Shown one piece after another: positions 58,842-64,000 of a stretch of 64,000 bases of DNA. Numbering within the stretch: position 1 is the stretch's first letter; each line of letters opens with the position of its first letter. This stretch comes from Thiohalocapsa sp963695445 (lineage in GTDB: Bacteria > Pseudomonadota > Gammaproteobacteria > Chromatiales > Chromatiaceae), in the NCBI GenBank assembly GCA_963695445.1, contig CAVOGV010000029.1:62001-126000 (forward strand). Direction: 5' to 3'. The notes beneath the pieces are model-generated. The model was given only the letters and a program-made list of their open reading frames with translations, did not search any database and was not told the origin of the DNA. The translations under genes and the position numbers were made by a program.

Positions 58842-59357
58842 TCAGAACCCCTCGGTGGATGTGAATAGACCGACGCGCAGGTCCTTGGCGGTATAGATCT
58901 CGCGGCCGTCGACGTCCATCATGCCGTCGCCGATGCCGAGCACCAGCTTGCGCGAGATGACCCGCTTCATGTCGATGCGGTAGGTGACCTTCTTTGCCGT
59001 CGGCAGTACCTGACCGGTGAACTTGACCTCGCCGACGCCGAGCGCACGGCCGTGGCCAGGGTTGCCGATCCAGGCCAGATAGAAGCCGACGATCTGCCAC
59101 ATCGCATCCAGGCCGAGGCAGCCGGGCATGACCGGGTCACCCGGAAAGTGGCAGCCGAAGAACCACAGGTCCGGGTGGATATCCAGTTCGGCGATGATCT
59201 CGCCCTTGCCGTTGCCGCCGCCGTGATCGGCGATGCGCACGATGCGGTCCATCATCAGCATGTTCGGTACCGGCAGTTGCGCGTTGCCGGGGCCGAACAT
59301 CTCGCCGTGGCCGCAAGCGAGCAGCTGCTCGCGATCGAAGGAGGCTTCTTTGGTCAT
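58842..59357 (-). CDS. fabA: 3-hydroxydecanoyl-ACP dehydratase/isomerase FabA
   Basis: A 171-aa FabA with catalytic H70 (FFGCHFPGDPVMPG) and D84 (CLGLDAMWQ), the same numbering as E. coli. It dehydrates 3-hydroxydecanoyl-ACP and isomerises the product to the cis-3 form, the branch point to unsaturated fatty acids. The usual partner fabB is not adjacent in this window. The frame is intact. Confidence 0.97.
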   Translation of the reverse strand: MTKEASFDREQLLACGHGEMFGPGNAQLPVPNMLMMDRIVRIADHGGGNGKGEIIAELDIHPDLWFFGCHFPGDPVMPGCLGLDAMWQIVGFYLAWIGNPGHGRALGVGEVKFTGQVLPTAKKVTYRIDMKRVISRKLVLGIGDGMMDVDGREIYTAKDLRVGLFTSTEGF

Positions 59358-59493
59358 TTCTTGGTCGAGTTTCCTTGCTGAGAATCGGGCGTTGCGGGAA
59401 GCGCTGAAACGCCCGTTGTCGCGGGATCGCGGGAAGCGTAGGGCGGTTAGGGACAGTTCAGGAACAACATGAACATCACCGCGGACAGAACCA

Positions 59494-59619
59494 AACTACG
59501 AAAAGCGCGAAATACGCGAAAGTAAGCAGAATCTCATCGCCATATCGAGAATTTTCGCGCTTTTCGCATGTTTCGTAGTTCAAACAAGACGTGCCGCTTG
59601 TTGTCGAATCGTCACTTAG
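59494..59619. repeat. hairpin-forming dispersed repeat, second family, copy 2
   Basis: AACTACGAAAAGCGCGAAA on the left pairs with TTCGCATGTTTCGTAGTT, then a tail GAATCGTCACTTAG. It matches the repeat at 5786-5912 in order and orientation. Its last bases include the complement of the proS stop codon. Confidence 0.75.
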
Positions 59620-61343
59620 GGCGCCAGTTTGCGCTCCAGGAAGGGCACGATCTGGTCGATCGGGATCAGTTGCATCTCGGCATCGCGCCGGCCCTTGTAC
59701 TCGACCTTGCCGTCGTCGAGGTGCTTGTCGCCAATCACGACGCGGTGCGGGATGCCGATCAGCTCCATGTCCGCGAACATGAAGCCGGGGCGGGCATCGC
59801 GATCATCCAGCAGCACCTCGATGCCGACCGCATGCAGTTGTTCGTAGAGGTCCTCGACGGCCTCGCGGACGCGGAAGGACTTGCCGAGCTTCATCGGCAG
59901 CAGGGCCACCTGGAAGGGCGCGATCGCCTCGGGCCAGCAGATGCCCCGCTCGTCGTGATGCTGCTCGATGGCGGCGGCGACCACGCGGGAGACGCCGATA
60001 CCGTAGCAGCCCATGGCCATGGTCACGGCCTTGCCGGACTCGTCCAAGACGACGGCCTTGAGCGCGTCGCTGTACTTGCGTCCGAGCTGGAAGATATGGC
60101 CCACCTCGATGCCGCGGGCGATGGTGATCTGGCCGTGGCCATCGGGGCTCGGGTCGCCGTCGACGACGTTGCGCAGGTCCGCAACCTGGGGTTCCGGCAG
60201 ATCGCGGCCCCAGTTCAGACCGAACCAGTGCTTACCGTCCTGATTGGCGCCGGCGCTGAAATCGGCGGCAACCGCGGCGGTGCGGTCCACCAGCATCGGG
60301 ATGGCTAGGTCTTTCGGTCCCAGCGAGCCGGGGCCGGCGCCGATCGCGGCGCGGATCTCGTCCTCGGTGGCCATGCGCAACGGGCTCGCGACCTGAGCCA
60401 GCTTCTCGGCCTTGACGGCGTTGAGTTCGTGGTCGCCACGCACCAGCAGCGCGATCAGACCACGTTCCTCGCCCGTCTCGGGGTCCGCGGCGGCGACCAC
60501 CAGGGTCTTGACCGTGCGCTCGATGGGCTGACCGAACTGCTCGACCAGGTCGGCGATGGTCTTCGCGTCCGGCGTGTCCACCAGACGCGCCTCCTCGCTT
60601 GGCGCCGCGGGCGCGTCGGCCGGGGCGACCGCTTCGGCCAACTCGACATTGGCCGCGTAGTCGCTGCCGGTGGAGAAGGCGATGGCGTCCTCGCCGGAGT
60701 CCGCCAAGACATGGAACTCATGGGAGGCATTGCCGCCGATGCTGCCGGTGTCCGCCTGCACGGCGCGGAAGTCGAGCCCGCAGCGGCGGAAGATGCGGCT
60801 GTAGGTGTCGTACATGACCTGATAGGTCTGCGCCAGCGAGGCGTCGTCCGCGTGGAACGAGTAGGCGTCCTTCATCAGGAATTCACGCGCCCGCATGACG
60901 CCAAAGCGCGGCCGGATCTCGTCGCGGAATTTGGTCTGGATCTGATAGAAATTGATCGGTAGCTGCTTGTAACTCTTCAACTCGCCGCGGGCCAGATCGG
61001 TGATGATCTCCTCGTGCGTCGGACCGAAGCAGAACTCGCGCTGATGACGGTCGCGGATGCGCAGCAGTTCCGGACCATATTGTTCCCAGCGCCCGGACTC
61101 CTGCCACAGCTCCGCGGGCTGCACCGCCGGCATCGAGACCTCCAGCGCGCCGGAGCGGTCCATCTCCTCGCGCACGATGCGCTCCACCTTGCGCAGCACC
61201 CGCAGGCCCAGCGGCAGCCAGGTATAGAGCCCGGCGGCGAGCTTGCGGATCATGCCCGCGCGCAGCATCAATCGATGGCTGGCGATCTCGGCGTCTGCGG
61301 GGGTCTCTTTAACGGTCTGGAGCGGAAACTGGGAGGTACGCAT
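59616..61343 (-). CDS. proS: prolyl-tRNA synthetase
   Basis: A 575-aa class II synthetase of the bacterial type with inserted editing domain. MRTSQFPLQTVKETPADAE is the standard start. Motif 2-like FRDEIRPRFGVMRAREFLMKD, the editing insert (about residues 225-400) and the ending CYGIGVSRVVAAAIEQHHD with LIGIPHRVVIGDKHLDDG are present. It charges tRNA-Pro. The frame is intact. Confidence 0.97.
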   Translation of the reverse strand: MRTSQFPLQTVKETPADAEIASHRLMLRAGMIRKLAAGLYTWLPLGLRVLRKVERIVREEMDRSGALEVSMPAVQPAELWQESGRWEQYGPELLRIRDRHQREFCFGPTHEEIITDLARGELKSYKQLPINFYQIQTKFRDEIRPRFGVMRAREFLMKDAYSFHADDASLAQTYQVMYDTYSRIFRRCGLDFRAVQADTGSIGGNASHEFHVLADSGEDAIAFSTGSDYAANVELAEAVAPADAPAAPSEEARLVDTPDAKTIADLVEQFGQPIERTVKTLVVAAADPETGEERGLIALLVRGDHELNAVKAEKLAQVASPLRMATEDEIRAAIGAGPGSLGPKDLAIPMLVDRTAAVAADFSAGANQDGKHWFGLNWGRDLPEPQVADLRNVVDGDPSPDGHGQITIARGIEVGHIFQLGRKYSDALKAVVLDESGKAVTMAMGCYGIGVSRVVAAAIEQHHDERGICWPEAIAPFQVALLPMKLGKSFRVREAVEDLYEQLHAVGIEVLLDDRDARPGFMFADMELIGIPHRVVIGDKHLDDGKVEYKGRRDAEMQLIPIDQIVPFLERKLAP

Positions 61344-61612
61344 GGCGTCGACAGGTTGGCAAAACCCGAGAGTCTAGCGAGCGGCGGGGATGTCCACAAC
61401 CGAGGAAACGCCGGGGCAGCGGTTTCGCGTCGGGCTGGCGCTTGTTTCGCAGCGCGTGCCACGGTTACCCTGCAGCTTCATGCCGGGCTCGCCAGTCGAC
61501 CTCGCCCGCGGGGTCCCGCGTCGGTGGAAGCGTTGACGCCTCCTAACCCGGAGTCCGCATCCGATTGCGATCACCAGACGAGATCAAGACAGCATCAATA
61601 AGAAATACCTCT

Positions 61613-61846
61613 ATGAACAGAGATTTGCTCATCGCCCTCTCGCTGGACTTCGTCGGCATGCTGTTGATGGTCGTGAGCATGATCGGCTTCACGGGCATCG
61701 CCGAGTCCCTTGCCCCCTGGCTTTCGCGGCCCTTGGTCTATCTCGGCTTCGGCGCCCTGGGCCTGTTATTGACGCTGATCGCGATGCCCCGGATCCTGCG
61801 CGTGGCGCGGGCGGCCAAGGCCGGGCAGGGCAAGCGTGGCTCCTGA
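61613..61846 (+). CDS. small two-helix membrane protein, hypothetical
   Basis: A 77-aa product with two hydrophobic helices (GMLLMVVSMIGFTGIAESL and LVYLGFGALGLLLTLIAMP) and a basic tail. No strong ribosome binding site precedes the ATG. Family unknown; probably an inner-membrane protein. Confidence 0.55.
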   Translation: MNRDLLIALSLDFVGMLLMVVSMIGFTGIAESLAPWLSRPLVYLGFGALGLLLTLIAMPRILRVARAAKAGQGKRGS

Positions 61847-61857
61847 TTGATATCGAC

Positions 61858-62205
61858 TTAACCAAAGGTGCCGGCGTTGAAGCCAAACAGGTGCCGGTCC
61901 GGCGACGCGAATTCGATATAGATGCGTTCTGGCGGCACCCCGAGGTGTTGCTGCATCAGGCCGCACAGTGTCGCCGAGAATTCCTGCGTCCGCCCCTCGG
62001 GCAACCCCAGGCTCTTTAGCTCCAAGTACGCCAGCGGCGACCCATCGCCGCCGAAGCACATGTGCGGGTTCGGTTCCAAGATGACCATCACGTAGCGTTC
62101 CGGCTTCGCGAGCATCTCGGCGACGGCCGAGGAAACGGTCTTGAGCAGCTCGCCGTGATCGATTCGGGCGAGGTCGGCGTTGGTCTTGATGATGAGCGTT
62201 GGCAT
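61858..62205 (-). CDS. MIF/tautomerase-like protein
   Basis: A 115-aa protein starting MPTLIIKTN with the N-terminal proline that serves as catalytic base after Met removal. YVMVILEPNPHMCFGGDGSP and PERIYIEFASPDRHLFGFN match the macrophage-migration-inhibitory-factor-like tautomerases. Substrate unknown. Its start lies 58 bases downstream of the murF stop on the same strand. Confidence 0.85.
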   Translation of the reverse strand: MPTLIIKTNADLARIDHGELLKTVSSAVAEMLAKPERYVMVILEPNPHMCFGGDGSPLAYLELKSLGLPEGRTQEFSATLCGLMQQHLGVPPERIYIEFASPDRHLFGFNAGTFG

Positions 62206-62262
62206 GGTGCATGCGCGGGCAGATGATAGGCCGCCGCAGTATCGAGGGGCGCTGCGTTGTCG

Positions 62263-63616
62263 TCAATTCTGCCCGAAATGCGCCTCCAGCGCCGGCAGCA
62301 GGCGCTCCAGCGCCATGCCGCGTGAGCCCTTGATCAACAGCGTCGTGTCGGCCGTGAGCCCGGCGGCGATCTCCGAAGCCAGCGTCGTCCGACCAGGCCG
62401 CATGGGTGCTGACCGAACTCGCATCGGTTGCCAATCCGGCGGCCGCCTCGCTGAAGTGTGGACCGATCAACACGCACCGCTCGGCGACGCCGACGGCCAG
62501 CGCCGCGATGTCGCGATGGGCCGACGCAGTGGCGGCACCGAGCTCCAGCATATCGCCCAGCACCGCGACGCGCGGGGCAGGGCAGTCGGCAAGTACCTTG
62601 AGCGCGGCACGCATGGACGTGGGGTTGGCGTTGTAGGCGTCGTTGATCACCGTGGGCCGGCTCGGGTCGCCGTTGTACAGGACCTCGCCGCGCATCGGCG
62701 CGTGACTCGACGCGGGCCAGGCGGATTGGATGCACTCCTCGGCGATGCCGAAACAGCGGGCAACGGCGCTGGCGGCAGACGCGTTCAGCCGGTTGTGTTC
62801 GCCCGGCAGCGGCAGCCCCGCGGTCACGGGGTCCAGATCGAAGCGCTGAATCGTAAAGGCGGGTTCGGAGGGGATCGTCAGCGGGACCGGCAGTCGGTGT
62901 TCGACCGGGAAAATGGCCGTGCCGCCGTCCGCGATGTGCGCCAGCACAGCCGATTCCTCGCGGGCGACGCCGGCAAGGTCCCCAAAGAACTCCAGGTGCT
63001 CCTCGCCGATGCTCGTGATCACGGCGATGTCCGGACGCACGATCGCCGCCAGGGTCGCGATCTCGCCCGGATGGTTGGTGCCGATCTCGGCGACCAGGAA
63101 ATCATGCCCGGGGCGCGCCCCGAGCAGCGTCAGCGGCACCCCGAGATGATTGTTGAAGCTCTTTGGGCTCTGGCTGCCGTTGAGTCCGGCATGGCTCAGA
63201 ACCTGATGGATCAGGTGGCGGGTCGTGGTCTTGCCATTGCTGCCGCAGATGCCGACGATGCGACAATCGGCAGCGCGTAGCAGGGTCCGCCACTGAAACG
63301 CGAGCGCGTGCAGCGCGGCGACGGTCGACTCGACCCGCAGCAACGCAAGCCTGACATGGTCCGTCTCCGGCGGCACCGGCATGTCCTGCTCCACGATCGC
63401 CATCACGGCGCCCGCTGCCCGCGCCTGTGCGACAAAGGCATGCCCGTCGAAGCGTTCGCCGGCGATGGCGAGAAAGGCCTCGCCCGGCTGCAAGGTCCGG
63501 CTGTCGATGGTCAGCCCGGCGATGGGGGCCGCGGCGTCAGTCGGCGGCGCGAGCCAGCGACCGCCGGTGACATGAGCGAAAACAGTGGGCGTCCAGAAGG
63601 TAGTTGCGTCGGTCAT
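62263..63616 (-). CDS. murF: UDP-N-acetylmuramoyl-tripeptide--D-alanyl-D-alanine ligase MurF (one apparent frameshift)
   Basis: About 450 aa. ATP site IVGICGSNGKTTTRHLI, then NNHLGVPLTLLG, VAEIGTNHPGEI, INDAYNANPTSMRAAL and, after a correction near 62388, LLIKGSRGMALERLLPALEA. It adds D-Ala-D-Ala to the peptidoglycan precursor in the cytoplasm. MurF is essential, so the one-base break is probably an error. Outside the window there may be other wall genes, but murE and mraY are not adjacent here. Confidence 0.95.
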
Positions 63617-63705
63617 GGTGGGCTCCCGGGGTGCGTAGTCAGGCCATCCTGGCCTGACACCGTGAAGGCCGCAAGCCCTCACGACGCTCTTTTCGCGGGC
63701 GTCGC

Positions 63706-64000
63706 TCAGGCCGCCGCGGCGAGCGCTTCCCGACCCGTCGGCTGCCAGCCCTTGTCCGGCACGCGCCGGTAAACCTCCCCGGCATCGTCCATGCGGAACA
63801 GATGCAGCCAGCCGTTGTCGAGCATCTGCCGCACCAGCTCATGGCGGGCGATGATGTCGTCCATGGCTGCCTGCGGCGCCTGCAAGAAGACCGACAGTCG
63901 CATGGGCTCGTGCATCCACTGCTTGCCGTCGTGCAGCGACTGCATCGGCAGGCCCACGCGCAGGTCACCGGCGTTGCCCTCCAGCACGCCGATGGCGCCG
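63706..64000 (-). CDS. DabA/DUF2309 inorganic-carbon transporter subunit, C-terminal part (runs off the edge)
   Basis: The last 97 residues of a larger protein whose start lies beyond the right edge. GVLEGNAGDLRVGLPMQS, then MHEPMRLSVFLQAPQAAMDD and LLDNGW-like MLDNGWLHLFRMDD, fit the C-terminus of the DUF2309 family, now known as DabA, the zinc-dependent half of an energy-coupled CO2/bicarbonate accumulator in chemo- and photoautotrophs. The call rests on a short segment and needs the adjoining sequence. Confidence 0.7.
   Translation of the reverse strand, partial: GAIGVLEGNAGDLRVGLPMQSLHDGKQWMHEPMRLSVFLQAPQAAMDDIIARHELVRQMLDNGWLHLFRMDDAGEVYRRVPDKGWQPTGREALAAAA

Overview
The window is GC-rich, densely coded and reads as the chromosome of a gammaproteobacterium of the purple-sulfur/sulfur-oxidising type (Chromatiales-like). 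That placement is an inference. It rests on a rhodanese-tusA-dsrE sulfur-relay operon divergent from a siroheme synthase gene (cysG), a DabA-type inorganic-carbon uptake protein at the right edge, a RuBisCO-like protein, a glycolate oxidase operon, and many small periplasmic thiol and rhodanese proteins. No rRNA, tRNA, CRISPR array, phage or intact insertion sequence was recognised.

Layout. 0-9 kb: a phosphoketolase-like ThDP enzyme, a DUF1537 sugar-acid kinase, glcDEF and a MaoC hydratase. 9.5-14.1 kb: a tungsten/molybdenum aldehyde:ferredoxin oxidoreductase cluster (Fe-S subunit, catalytic subunit, FAD subunit, MoaD-like protein). 14-19 kb: a phosphatase, a B12-binding radical SAM protein and an ABC-2 exporter, all on the minus strand. 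19-24 kb: a DegP-like protease, thioredoxin and rhodanese proteins, a solute-binding protein and an alarmone-hydrolase-like HD protein. 24-30 kb: cysG divergent from rhd-tusA-dsrE, then a FadL porin divergent from a LysR regulator. 30-36.5 kb: an AI-2E permease, NnrU, YgbA with an FNR-type palindrome, an L,D-transpeptidase, accA and tilS. 36.7-43.5 kb (minus strand): a degenerate EAL protein, the RuBisCO-like protein, an iron-type ABC importer and a lipoprotein hydrolase. 43.8-50 kb: recJ, a nucleoside transporter, a thioredoxin, acylphosphatase, sfsA and cpdA. 50-53.3 kb: oxyR-rubrerythrin, a decayed remnant of metH and a small secreted protein. 53.7-57 kb: a MacAB-like efflux operon. 57-64 kb: a membrane hydrolase, fabA, proS, a tautomerase, murF and the C-terminus of dabA.

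Two general properties matter to any user. First, about seventeen otherwise well-conserved genes are broken by one or more small indels, including tilS and murF, which are normally essential. Many breaks lie in short G/C runs, so sequence error is a likelier cause than mass pseudogenisation. Coordinates for these genes are given as the whole reconstructed span. Second, the spacers hold several families of palindromic repeats. One is a 151-bp element present as two inverted copies, both of which overlap the stop codon of the upstream gene and which bracket the 2.3-12 kb metabolic block.

Themes linking the genes: glycolate and sugar-acid carbon handling (DUF1537 kinase, GlcDEF, perhaps the RuBisCO-like protein), aldehyde/acid redox chemistry (the oxidoreductase complex), cytoplasmic sulfur trafficking (rhodanese, TusA, DsrE, siroheme), and responses to peroxide and nitric oxide.
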